Shown in pieces: positions 41,707-51,793 of a stretch of 64,000 nt of DNA (the first letter of the stretch is position 1; each line of letters opens with the position of its first letter). The DNA comes from Burkholderiaceae bacterium 16 (GTDB lineage: Bacteria > Pseudomonadota > Gammaproteobacteria > Burkholderiales > Burkholderiaceae). A program made the position numbers and the translations under genes. The notes below the pieces were generated by a model. It saw nothing but the letters and a program-made list of their open reading frames with translations. It searched no databases and was not told where the DNA came from. The stretch lies in the NCBI GenBank assembly GCA_000955785.1, contig JYOD01000124.1:1-64000 (forward strand), read 5' to 3'.

Positions 41707-44628
41707 TTACTCCTCAGCGTACTCGCTCATCGGCACGCACGCGCAGAACAGGTTGCGGTCGCCGTACACGTTGTCGGCACGGCCGACCGGCGGCCAGTAC
41801 TTCTGCGTGCGCAGCGCGGCCACCGGGTAGGCGGCTTCCTGGCGCGTGTACTTGTGCTCCCACGCATCGGCGGTGATCACGGCGGCGGTGTGCGGCGCGT
41901 TCTTCAGCGGGTTGTCCTCGCGGTCGAAGCTGCCGTCTTCCACGCGGCCGATCTCGGCGCGGATGGCGATCATGGCGTCGATAAAGCGGTCCAGTTCGTG
42001 CAGGGCCTCGCTTTCGGTCGGCTCGATCATCAGCGTGCCCGGCACCGGGAAGCTCATGGTCGGGGCGTGGAAGCCGTAGTCCATCAGGCGCTTGGCCACG
42101 TCCTCGTTGGAGATGCCGGTGGTCTTCTGCAGCGGGCGCAGGTCCAGGATGCACTCGTGCGCCACCAGGCCGTGCTGGCCGGTGTAGAGCACGGGGAAGT
42201 GCGGGGACAGGCGGCGGGCCACGTAGTTGGCGGCCAGGATGGCGTTCTCGGTGGCGGCGGTCAGGCCGGGCGAGCCCATCATGGCGATGTACATCCACGA
42301 GATCGGCAGGATGCTGGCCGAGCCGAACGGCGCGGCGGAAACACCGCCGATGCCCTGGTCGTCGCGGCGATAGCCCACGCTGTCCTGGTTGGGCAGGAAG
42401 TCCGCCAGGTGCGCGCCGACCGCCACCGGGCCAACGCCCGGGCCGCCGCCGCCGTGGGGGATGCAGAAGGTCTTGTGCAGGTTCAGGTGGGACACGTCGC
42501 CGCCGAACTGGCCCGGTGCGGCGGTGCCGACCATGGCGTTCATATTGGCGCCGTCCACGTAGACCTGGCCGCCGTGCTTGTGCACGATGTCGCAGATCTG
42601 CTGCACGCCCTGCTCGAACACGCCATGCGTGGACGGGTAGGTGATCATGATGGCGGCGAGGTTCTTGCTGTGCTGCTCGGCCTTCTTCGCCAGGTCTTCC
42701 AGGTCGACGTTGCCGTTCTCGTCACAGGCCACTACTACCACCTTCATGCCGGCCATCTGCGCCGAGGCCGGGTTGGTGCCGTGGGCGGAGGAGGGGATCA
42801 GGCAGATGTCGCGATGGCTTTCGCCACGGCTGGCGTGATAGGCGTGGATGATCAGCAGGCCGGCGTATTCCCCTTGCGAGCCGGCGTTGGGCTGCAGGCT
42901 CACCGCGGCGTAGCCGGTCGCGGCGCACAGCATGGCTTCGAGCTGGTCGATCATCTCGCGGTAGCCGACCGTCTGGTCCAGCGGCGCGAACGGGTGCACC
43001 TTGCTGAACTCGGGCCACGTCACCGGGATCATCTCGCTGGTGGCGTTGAGCTTCATGGTGCACGAGCCCAGCGGGATCATGGTGCGGTCCAGCGCCAGGT
43101 CCTTGTCCGCCAGCATGCGCAGGTAGCGCAGCATCTCGTGCTCGGCGTGATGCGTGTTGAACACCGGATGGGTCAGGTAGGCGCTCTGGCGCGCCAGGCC
43201 GGCCGGGTAGGCGTCCTGCGCGGCGGCTTCCAGCGCGTCGAAATCGGGCACCGGCTTGCCGTGGGCGAAGATTTCCAGCAGGGTGACGACGTCTTCACGC
43301 GAGGTGGTTTCGTCCAGCGAGATGCCGATGCGGGTGGCGCCGGCGTGGCGCAGGTTGATGCCGCGGGCGGTTGCCGATGCGTGCAGGGCTTCGGTGTTGA
43401 AGCCGGTTTCCAGAGTCAGCGTGTCGAAATAGGCGGCGTTGGTGCGCGCATAGCCGAGCTGCTGCAGGCCGCCGGCCAGCGTGGCGGTCAGGCGGTGCAC
43501 GCGCTGCGCGATGCGCTTGAGGCCTTGCGGGCCGTGGTACACGGCGTACATCGAGGCCATCACGGCCAGCAGCACCTGCGCCGTGCAAATGTTCGAGGTG
43601 GCCTTCTCGCGGCGGATATGCTGCTCGCGCGTCTGCAGGGCCAGGCGATAGGCCTTGTTGCCTTGCGCGTCGATGGTCACGCCCACCAGGCGGCCGGGCA
43701 TGGAGCGCTTGAAGGCATCCTTGACCGCCATATAGCCGGCGTGCGGGCCGCCGAAACCCAGCGGCACGCCAAAGCGCTGCGAGTTGCCCACCGCCACGTC
43801 GGCGCCCCATTCGCCGGGCGCGGCGATCAGGGTCAGCGCCAGCAGGTCGGCGGCAGCCACCACCAGGCCGCCGGCGGCGTGCACGGCATCGGCGATGGCG
43901 CGGTAGTCGGCGACATCGCCATTGACGCCGGGGTACTGCAGCAGTACGCCGAAGGCATGGGCGCCGGCGGCTTCCGAAGCGGGGCCGACCTTGACCTCGA
44001 TGCCCAGCGGCAGGGCGCGGGTGCGTACCACTTCCAGCGTTTGCGGCAGCACGTCGTCGGCCACGTAGAAGGTATTGGAGGCGTGCTTGTTGACGCGCTG
44101 CAGCAGCGTCATGGCTTCTGCAGCCGCCGTGCCTTCGTCCAGCATCGACGCATTGGCGATGTCCAGGCCGGTCAGGTCGGTCACCATCTGCTGGAAGTTC
44201 AGCATGGCTTCCAGGCGGCCTTGGGAGATCTCGGGCTGGTAGGGCGTGTAGGCCGTGTACCAGGCCGGGTTCTCGAAGATATTGCGCAGGACCACGCCCG
44301 GCGTCAGGGTGTTGTAGTAACCCTGGCCGATAAAGCTCTTGAGTACCTTGTTCTTGTTCGCCAGCCCGCGCAGCCTGGCCAGCGCCGCTTCCTCGGTCAG
44401 CGGCTCGGTGAACTCGCCCAGCGGCATGCCGTCGCGGCGGCGGATGGCGGCGGGGATGACGGCGTCGATCAGCGCGGCGCGGTTGTCATAGCCGAGCACC
44501 TTGAGCATGTGCTGTTGCTCGGCGGCATCGGGGCCGATATGGCGGGAGGCGAAGGCGTCGCGCGCCTCCAGTTCGGCCAGCGTGGGCCGGGCAACTTGGG
44601 CGGCAGTCATGGGCAGGGGGGCGTTCAT
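41707..44628 (-). CDS. gcvP: Glycine dehydrogenase (decarboxylating), P protein
   Basis: Pyridoxal-phosphate subunit of the glycine cleavage system, which decarboxylates glycine and passes the aminomethyl group to lipoylated GcvH. At 973 residues it is the single-chain form (E. coli 957). Features include FASRHIGPDAAEQQHML near the N terminus, IGQGYYNTLTPGVVLRN, and the cofactor lysine in HLNLHKTFCIPHGGGGPG. ATG at 44628 gives MNAPLPMTAAQ; an upstream in-frame start would run across a palindromic repeat at 44695-44721. It is the last gcv gene. Confidence 0.97.
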   Translation of the reverse strand: MNAPLPMTAAQVARPTLAELEARDAFASRHIGPDAAEQQHMLKVLGYDNRAALIDAVIPAAIRRRDGMPLGEFTEPLTEEAALARLRGLANKNKVLKSFIGQGYYNTLTPGVVLRNIFENPAWYTAYTPYQPEISQGRLEAMLNFQQMVTDLTGLDIANASMLDEGTAAAEAMTLLQRVNKHASNTFYVADDVLPQTLEVVRTRALPLGIEVKVGPASEAAGAHAFGVLLQYPGVNGDVADYRAIADAVHAAGGLVVAAADLLALTLIAAPGEWGADVAVGNSQRFGVPLGFGGPHAGYMAVKDAFKRSMPGRLVGVTIDAQGNKAYRLALQTREQHIRREKATSNICTAQVLLAVMASMYAVYHGPQGLKRIAQRVHRLTATLAGGLQQLGYARTNAAYFDTLTLETGFNTEALHASATARGINLRHAGATRIGISLDETTSREDVVTLLEIFAHGKPVPDFDALEAAAQDAYPAGLARQSAYLTHPVFNTHHAEHEMLRYLRMLADKDLALDRTMIPLGSCTMKLNATSEMIPVTWPEFSKVHPFAPLDQTVGYREMIDQLEAMLCAATGYAAVSLQPNAGSQGEYAGLLIIHAYHASRGESHRDICLIPSSAHGTNPASAQMAGMKVVVVACDENGNVDLEDLAKKAEQHSKNLAAIMITYPSTHGVFEQGVQQICDIVHKHGGQVYVDGANMNAMVGTAAPGQFGGDVSHLNLHKTFCIPHGGGGPGVGPVAVGAHLADFLPNQDSVGYRRDDQGIGGVSAAPFGSASILPISWMYIAMMGSPGLTAATENAILAANYVARRLSPHFPVLYTGQHGLVAHECILDLRPLQKTTGISNEDVAKRLMDYGFHAPTMSFPVPGTLMIEPTESEALHELDRFIDAMIAIRAEIGRVEDGSFDREDNPLKNAPHTAAVITADAWEHKYTRQEAAYPVAALRTQKYWPPVGRADNVYGDRNLFCACVPMSEYAEE

Positions 44629-44694
44629 GGCAAGAATCTCGTGGAAGCGGTGCGGCGGGTGGTCGGCCCGGTCCGCGTCGCGGCAGTCTTTGTC

Positions 44695-44721
44695 CGTCAT
44701 TCCCGTGGCGCGGGAATGACG
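44695..44721. repeat. Palindromic repeat between gcvH and gcvP
   Basis: CGTCATTCCCG (44695-44705) and CGGGAATGACG (44711-44721) form an 11-bp perfect stem with a 5-base loop. The core ATTCCC...GGGAAT resembles the dispersed dRS3-type repeats of Neisseria and similar palindromes in other betaproteobacteria. Only one copy is seen in this window. Confidence 0.7.
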
Positions 44722-44729
44722 ATCTGGCA

Positions 44730-45110
44730 TCAGGCGCCGACGTTGGCCTTGTAGGCGTCGGCCGACATCAGGCCGTTCACGTCGTCGCTGTTGGCCGGCT
44801 TGAGCTTGAACAGCCAGGCGTCAAAGGCGTCGGCATTGACGCTCTCGGGCGAGGCGGCGGCGGCGTCGTTGACGGCGATCACTTCGCCGGCCACCGGGGC
44901 GTAGATGTCGGACGCGGCCTTGACCGATTCCACCACGGCCAGCGCGTCGCCGGCACCGACCGACTTGCCCACTTCCGGCAGTTCCAGGAAGACGATGTCG
45001 CCCAGTGCGTCCTGCGCGTGGTCGGTGATGCCGATGGTCAGCGTGCCGTCGGCTTCGACGCGCACCCATTCATGGGACTCGGTGTATTTCAGGTCGGCGG
45101 GGAAATTCAT
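44730..45110 (-). CDS. gcvH: Glycine cleavage system H protein
   Basis: Lipoyl carrier protein that shuttles the aminomethyl intermediate between the P, T and L proteins. It is 126 residues, with KYTESHEWVRVEADG at the start and the lipoylation lysine in VVESVKAASDIYAPV. The GALAVVES-type context and PVAGEV are standard. GAGCAATCCC precedes the ATG. It lies between gcvT and gcvP with about 100 bases on either side. Confidence 0.96.
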   Translation of the reverse strand: MNFPADLKYTESHEWVRVEADGTLTIGITDHAQDALGDIVFLELPEVGKSVGAGDALAVVESVKAASDIYAPVAGEVIAVNDAAAASPESVNADAFDAWLFKLKPANSDDVNGLMSADAYKANVGA

Positions 45111-45220
45111 GGGATTGCTCCAGATTCAATTTGTTATTCAGCGCCAGCCGGGCGGAGGTTCCGATACACGATGATCGATGGGTAACCGCCGGCGGGCGCG
45201 CTGTGACCGGGTGCGAGCGT

Positions 45221-46348
45221 TCAGCTCACGAGTGCCTTGCCATTACGCACAAACGGCAGTTTAACCACAGTCGCGGCGAGTTTGCGGTCGCGGATCTCGA
45301 CCTGCACCTCGGCGCCGATGGCCACGTCGCGCGGCAGGCGGGCAAAAGCGATGGATTGGGACAGCGAGGGGCTGAAGGTGCCGCTGGTGATCTCGCCGTC
45401 GCCGGCGGGGGTGATTACCTTCTGGTGGGCGCGCAGCACGCCGCCTTTTTCGCGCAGGATCAGCCCGACGAACTGCTGGGTCTGGCCACCGGCGACCAGC
45501 GCCGCCTTGCCGGTGAAGTCGCGTTCGCTTTGCAGGTCCACGGTCCAGGCCAGGCCCGCATTGAGCGGCGAGGTGTGGATATCCATGTCCTGGCCGTACA
45601 GGTTCATGCCGGCCTCCAGGCGCAGCGTGTCGCGCGCGCCCAGGCCGGCCGGGCGCACGCCGGCGGCACCGAGTTTTTCCCACAGGCCGGCCACGTTCTC
45701 GGCCGGCACCACCAGTTCGAAACCGTCTTCGCCGGTATAGCCGGTGCGTGCCACCATGACTTCGCCGAGCGCGGGATCCTGCACCACCACGGCGTTGAAC
45801 GGCTTCAGGGCTTCGCTGGGTTGCGTCGAGGGGAAGGCGCTCCACACCTTGGCGCGGGCATTCGGGCCCTGCACCGCGACGATCGCCAGAGGGGCCGCGC
45901 CGTCGGGCGCGTTGTCGTGGCGGCGCGGCGTGATGCTCACGCCGCTATTGGTGGCGGCGTTGCGTGCGGCGATCCATTCGATATCGTTGTTGGCGGTGCC
46001 GGCGTTCACCACCAGGCGGAAGTGGTCCTCGGCGAAGTAGTAGACGATCAGGTCGTCGATGACGCCGCCCTTTTCGTCGAGCATGCAGGAGTACAGCGCC
46101 TTGCCCGGCGTTTGCAGCTTGTCCACATTGTTGGCCAGCAGGCCGCGCAGGAAGGCACGCACATGCTCGCCATTGAGATCGACCACGCACATGTGGGAGA
46201 CGTCGAACATGCCGGCATCCGTGCGCACGGCGTGGTGTTCCTCGATCTGGGAGCCGTAGTTGACCGGCATGTCCCAGCCGCCGAAGTCGACCATGCGGGC
46301 GCCGAGGGCGCGGTGGATAGCGTTGAGGGGCGTGGCCTGGAGCATCAT
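45221..46348 (-). CDS. gcvT: Glycine cleavage system T protein (aminomethyltransferase)
   Basis: Tetrahydrofolate-dependent aminomethyltransferase that releases ammonia from the H protein and forms methylene-tetrahydrofolate. It has 375 residues, with MVDFGGWDMPVNYGSQIEEHHAVR and DVSHM near the N terminus, GYTGEDGFEL centrally and GLGARDTLRLEAGMNLYGQD later. Two adjacent ATGs (46348, 46345) follow GAGG; either could be used. It is the first gene after a tandem glycine riboswitch with terminator, so the operon is turned on by glycine. Confidence 0.96.
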   Translation of the reverse strand: MMLQATPLNAIHRALGARMVDFGGWDMPVNYGSQIEEHHAVRTDAGMFDVSHMCVVDLNGEHVRAFLRGLLANNVDKLQTPGKALYSCMLDEKGGVIDDLIVYYFAEDHFRLVVNAGTANNDIEWIAARNAATNSGVSITPRRHDNAPDGAAPLAIVAVQGPNARAKVWSAFPSTQPSEALKPFNAVVVQDPALGEVMVARTGYTGEDGFELVVPAENVAGLWEKLGAAGVRPAGLGARDTLRLEAGMNLYGQDMDIHTSPLNAGLAWTVDLQSERDFTGKAALVAGGQTQQFVGLILREKGGVLRAHQKVITPAGDGEITSGTFSPSLSQSIAFARLPRDVAIGAEVQVEIRDRKLAATVVKLPFVRNGKALVS

Positions 46349-46386
46349 GGAATCCTCGGGGGAAGGCTAATCTCGGTTCGAAAACG

Positions 46387-46454
46387 AAAAAAGGGCCATC
46401 CGCCGCAGGATTCGGCGCGCAATAGCGCTGCCAAATCCGCTGCGGCGGATGACC
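46387..46454 (-). terminator. Riboswitch-controlled terminator before gcvT
   Basis: On the minus strand GGGTCATCCGCCGCAG... (from 46454) pairs with CTGCGGCGGATGGCCC (ending at 46393), with a two-base bulge and a G-T pair, and is followed by six T (46392-46387). The left arm directly follows the second glycine aptamer, so aptamer folding can compete with it. Confidence 0.8.
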
Positions 46455-46690
46455 CCTCTGTCCTCGATACCTGAGAGATTACAAGGCGGCCCCGGCTAAA
46501 CAGGACCCAGGCCTTGCGCGCCCCTTCGGTGGGCACGCTCACCATTGATTCAGCAATGGCGGGTGCCGCTCTCCAGAGTACGGCGTGCATCGTGTGCATG
46601 TTGCAAGCCGATCCGACCAGTCCATGGTGCCTGAGAGTTTTCGGGTGATACCCCTTCGGCGGCGCAAGATCTGCGCGCTCTCCCGGTCGG
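46455..46690 (-). promoter_or_regulatory. Tandem glycine riboswitch
   Basis: Two glycine aptamers in series on the minus strand. Aptamer 1 (46690 to about 46618) reads CGGGAGAGCGC, CGCCGAAGGGG, AACTCTCAGGCACC. Aptamer 2 (about 46580 to 46455) reads CTGGAGAGCGGCACC, CACCGAAGGGGCGC, AATCTCTCAGGTA and GAGGACAGAGG. These are the conserved GAGAG, CCGAAGG and CTCTCAGG elements of the class. A terminator follows, then gcvT. Binding of glycine is expected to prevent termination. Confidence 0.93.
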
Positions 46691-46698
46691 ATGGCGCG

Positions 46699-46728
46699 AC
46701 TCTACAGCCAGCCTCGGGGGCTTGTCAA
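46699..46728 (-). promoter_or_regulatory. Promoter of the gcv operon
   Basis: On the minus strand TTGACA (46728-46723), an 18-base spacer, and TAGAGT (46704-46699). The predicted start of transcription, near 46692, coincides with the first base of aptamer 1. Confidence 0.7.
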
Positions 46729-46918
46729 CGCGGGCGATTGCCGGGCTGGCCGGGAGGGCGGGGCGGCCTGCGGGCATGTTAACATCTGCGGCTCCGATGG
46801 CTTTTCCTGTGCCGCAGGCTTCACCCGTGGCCGCGCATGTGCTGCCCATGTGCCGCGCGGAGCCTCGCGCCCGCCCTTGCCGGACATCCCGCCACCCAGC
46901 CTCACCACCAGCCCTCGC

Positions 46919-49012
<2,094 letters not shown>

Positions 49013-49202
49013 CCGGCGCCGGACGTACAAAGCCCGAACCTACACAGCCGATACATTGCCCTACAAGCGGGACAAGACCCCGGCCTGATGCCGCATTACC
49101 ATTGATCGTGCCCGGGCTGTCGTTCTGGTCCGGGCGCCGCACTGCTTCGTCCCTTCGGAGTGGGGTGGCCGGGCCGTGATGCCCGACTTCTTCCCTGTTA
49201 CG

Positions 49203-49237
49203 CGCCTCCGTACTTTAGTGTCCGGGGGCGTTTTTTT
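49203..49237 (+). terminator. Terminator after rep
   Basis: CGCCTCCG (49203-49210) pairs with CGGGGGCG (49223-49230), one G-T pair, followed by seven T (49231-49237). Confidence 0.75.
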
Positions 49238-49259
49238 GATGGGCAGGACCGGGGCTGCC

Positions 49260-50042
49260 TCAGGTTCGCGCGATACCTATCGTGAACTCGCCCTCCAGCG
49301 TGCCGGCCGCATCCTGCAAGCGGTGCACCCGCACCAGGCCGGGATGCGCGCCGGCAATCGGGTCCTGGCTGTTCCGGTACGGCGAGGCGCCGCGAGCACG
49401 ATAAGCGGGGTGGCCGAGGAGCACTTCGCGGTTCAGCGCCTCGTCAAAGAACATCTGGGAGGTCAGCACCTCCTCTTTGCCGACATGGATCTTCAGATGG
49501 ATATGCACCGCGCGCGGCGCGTACCAGCCGGGGTAGATCGTCAGGAACTGTGCGCTGCCATCGGCTCCGGTGGGTTGCACGCCCCGCAGGAAACGAGCGG
49601 CGCTGGTGGGCGCAGCGTGCATGCTGCCTTCTTCCCGCCCTGGCCCGGCACCACCCCCGGGCGGTGGTATGCGGTCTCCCCGCGCACCGGGGGGCGGCGG
49701 CATGCCGGCCTGGTCATAGCCGCTATAGCTGCCGCCGGCATCGCAGTGCCAGATGCTGGCCAGCGCGCCGGCCACCGGCGCGCAGCCGCGGTCGGTATCC
49801 ACCACGACCAGCCGCAGTCGAAGCAACTGGCCCGGCCGGCCATCGCGGATATCGCTGCGCATCAGCGCCTGGTCAATATAGAAAGGGCCCTCGGTCAGTG
49901 CCGGCGTAAGCAGGCAGGCGGCCGGCGCGGACTGCGCGGCGGCATCGCCCGCCAGTCCGATCAGGCCCGCGCCGAGCGAGCCGCCCAGCACACCGCCGAG
50001 AAAGCGGCGGCGGCTGCCGGGGGAGTCATGCTCACTTCGCAT
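49260..50042 (-). CDS. Exported intradiol dioxygenase-like protein
   Basis: 260 residues with a twin-arginine signal (GSRRRFLGGVLGGSLGAG, cleavage near DAAAQ). The rest resembles the protocatechuate 3,4-dioxygenase core: TEGPFYIDQALMRSDI, IWHCDAGGSYSGY with an iron-ligand tyrosine, and FLTIYPGWYAPRAVHIHLKI, with a second tyrosine and two histidines. A periplasmic location is unusual for catabolic dioxygenases, but many Tat-exported homologues of unknown substrate exist. A Pro/Gly-rich stretch (PPPPGARGDRIPPPGGG) interrupts the core. ATG at 50042 follows AAGGAG and overlaps the end of the LTXXQ gene by 11 bases, so they are one operon. Confidence 0.87.
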   Translation of the reverse strand: MRSEHDSPGSRRRFLGGVLGGSLGAGLIGLAGDAAAQSAPAACLLTPALTEGPFYIDQALMRSDIRDGRPGQLLRLRLVVVDTDRGCAPVAGALASIWHCDAGGSYSGYDQAGMPPPPGARGDRIPPPGGGAGPGREEGSMHAAPTSAARFLRGVQPTGADGSAQFLTIYPGWYAPRAVHIHLKIHVGKEEVLTSQMFFDEALNREVLLGHPAYRARGASPYRNSQDPIAGAHPGLVRVHRLQDAAGTLEGEFTIGIART

Positions 50043-50664
50043 CGTGTGCTCCTTGTAGGTGAGGTCCCGCAGCACCGGGTACGTTGCCCGGGCCATCCGC
50101 GCCGAAGGCGCAGGGCATGGGCGCGGACCCATGCGGGGGCATCGCGCCGCCGGCGAAGAGGCCAGGCAACCCGCCCGGCCCCGGCCAGCGGCCCGCTTCC
50201 GGCATGGCGCGCAGGCGTTTGCGCTGGCCGGCATCCAGGCTTTCGTCAAAGGCGATCCAGCGGTCGCGCACGGCGCGGCGGTCCTTGTCGAACGCGTCGT
50301 GCAGGCGGTCTTCGCGCTCCGCCCGGGCGCGCAGCGACGGCTCCGGCGCATTGGCCGTGCCGGTGGCATCGGACTGTCCCTCCTCGCGGATAAAGCGCGC
50401 CCGCAGTTCCAGTGCATGCGCATGCGCCTCGCGAGCGGCGGCGCGGGCGGCTTGCCAGAGGGCGGTCTGCGCCGGCGTGAGTGCCAGCGCGTCACGCAGC
50501 GCGTCGGGCGAGCCTGGCCGGCCAGGCCCGGCCGTGGCCGGCGCGCCGGTCTGCAGCGCATGGGCGGGCAAGGCCAGCGCGCACGCTGCGCACAGCGCGG
50601 CAAGCGATAGCAGGGCGCGGATTGAGGGTAACAAGCGGGGTAAAAAGGTTTGTGGCTGGGTCAT
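50032..50664 (-). CDS. Periplasmic LTXXQ-motif protein, Spy/CpxP-like
   Basis: 210 residues with a signal peptide (LLPSIRALLSLAALCAACALALPAHA). The mature part has ALTPAQTALWQAAR, the LTXXQ motif of the Spy/CpxP family of envelope chaperones or stress sensors, and a long charged helix. A second weaker copy may be ESLDAGQRKRL. The C-terminal third is Gly/Pro/Ala-rich. ATG at 50664 follows GGAG-like sequence. CpxP is controlled by the CpxAR two-component system, so divergence from the sensor pair at 51062 fits, but this link is inferred. Confidence 0.7.
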   Translation of the reverse strand: MTQPQTFLPRLLPSIRALLSLAALCAACALALPAHALQTGAPATAGPGRPGSPDALRDALALTPAQTALWQAARAAAREAHAHALELRARFIREEGQSDATGTANAPEPSLRARAEREDRLHDAFDKDRRAVRDRWIAFDESLDAGQRKRLRAMPEAGRWPGPGGLPGLFAGGAMPPHGSAPMPCAFGADGPGNVPGAAGPHLQGAHDAK

Positions 50665-51061
50665 GGGAATCTCCGTGGAAGTCCTGCGGGGAGAGGCCCG
50701 GGCCGCCGACACCATGCGGATGGCTCAAGCATAGCGGGGCGCCGGGCCGCCGGTGCGGGCCTGCCGGGTGCAAAGCGGCGGGTTGGCGACATGCCATCTT
50801 AAAAAGCCAGGCCCCCGTTTGCTTGAGCGCTTGGTCAGCGCGCCGAAGCAATGCCGTACAAAGCGGGCCGCCGGGCGGCTGGCTTTGTATCGCGCCTGAT
50901 ACAAAGCGGCCACAACGCGCCTATCAGGGCGCAACGCCGGGCTGGTAGAGTGAATCCCTGGCGGCGGCCGCTGTCCGACCGAGCCCGATTCCCCCCCGAT
51001 TCGACGCAAACCTGCCGCGAACTCCGCTGCAAACCGCCGCAATAGCCTCCTGCGAAACCCG
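50665..51061. other. Divergent control region with repeated octamer
   Basis: No gene is seen. GCTTTGTATC (50882-50891) and GATACAAAGC (50898-50907) form a perfect 10-base inverted repeat with six bases between. A further TACAAAGC lies at 50857-50864 and TGCAAAGC near 50767. Another TACAAAGC occurs at 49026-49033 after rep. The region separates the LTXXQ-dioxygenase pair from the two-component genes. Confidence 0.6.
50882..50907. promoter_or_regulatory. Inverted repeat operator candidate
   Basis: Perfect GCTTTGTATC-N6-GATACAAAGC. Together with the direct TACAAAGC copy at 50857-50864 it is the most likely binding site for the neighbouring response regulator, though OmpR-type proteins usually prefer direct repeats. 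Confidence 0.5.
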
Positions 51062-51793
51062 ATGGATCTTTCCCCCGCTACGCCCTTGCACTTGCTGATC
51101 GTCGACGACGATCCACAGATACGCTCCATGCTGGCCGAATACCTCGCCACCTTCGGCATCGAAGCCGATGGCGCGGAGGGTGGTGCCGCCATGCGCGCCG
51201 CGCTGGCCGTGCGCGACTACGACCTGCTGGTGCTCGACCTCTCCCTGCCCGGCGAAAACGGCCTGGCGCTTTGCCGCGAAATCCGCGAGCGTGGCGACTT
51301 GCCGGTGATCATGCTCACCGCGCGCACCGAACTGGCCGACCGCGTGGTCGGGCTGGAGGTGGGCGCCGACGACTATGTCACCAAGCCCTTCGAGATGCGC
51401 GAACTGGTGGCGCGCATCCACACCGTACTGCGCCGCAGCCGGGGCGGCGGCGTGAAGCGCCCCCCGGCGGTGGGCGGCCATGAGCTGCGATTTGGCCACT
51501 GGCGCCTCAATGCCACGCTGCGGCAACTGGTGGACGGCGAGGACACCGTGGTGCCCTTGTCCAATGCCGAGTTCCGCCTGCTGCTGGCGTTTATCGAACA
51601 CCCGAACCGCGTGCTCGACCGCGAACTGCTGATCAACCAGGCGCGTGGCCGCGATCTCGATGTCTTCGACCGCAGCATCGACCTGCTGGTCTCGCGCCTG
51701 CGCCAGAAGCTGCGCGACGACCCGCGCGACCCGGCGCTGATCCGTACCGTCCGAGGCGAAGGCTATGTCTTTACCGGCACCGTCGAAGGCTGA
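51062..51793 (+). CDS. OmpR-family response regulator
   Basis: 243 residues. Receiver domain with the acidic pocket VDDDP (15-18), phosphoacceptor Asp59 in LLVLDLSLP, and Lys108 in DYVTKPFE. A winged helix-turn-helix DNA-binding domain follows, with GHWRLNATLRQLVDG, LSNAEFRLLLAFIEHPNRVL and the terminal RTVRGEGYVFTG. It starts 397 bases from the divergent LTXXQ gene. The sensor kinase gene overlaps its 3' end by 29 bases, so the two are co-translated. Confidence 0.95.
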   Translation: MDLSPATPLHLLIVDDDPQIRSMLAEYLATFGIEADGAEGGAAMRAALAVRDYDLLVLDLSLPGENGLALCREIRERGDLPVIMLTARTELADRVVGLEVGADDYVTKPFEMRELVARIHTVLRRSRGGGVKRPPAVGGHELRFGHWRLNATLRQLVDGEDTVVPLSNAEFRLLLAFIEHPNRVLDRELLINQARGRDLDVFDRSIDLLVSRLRQKLRDDPRDPALIRTVRGEGYVFTGTVEG

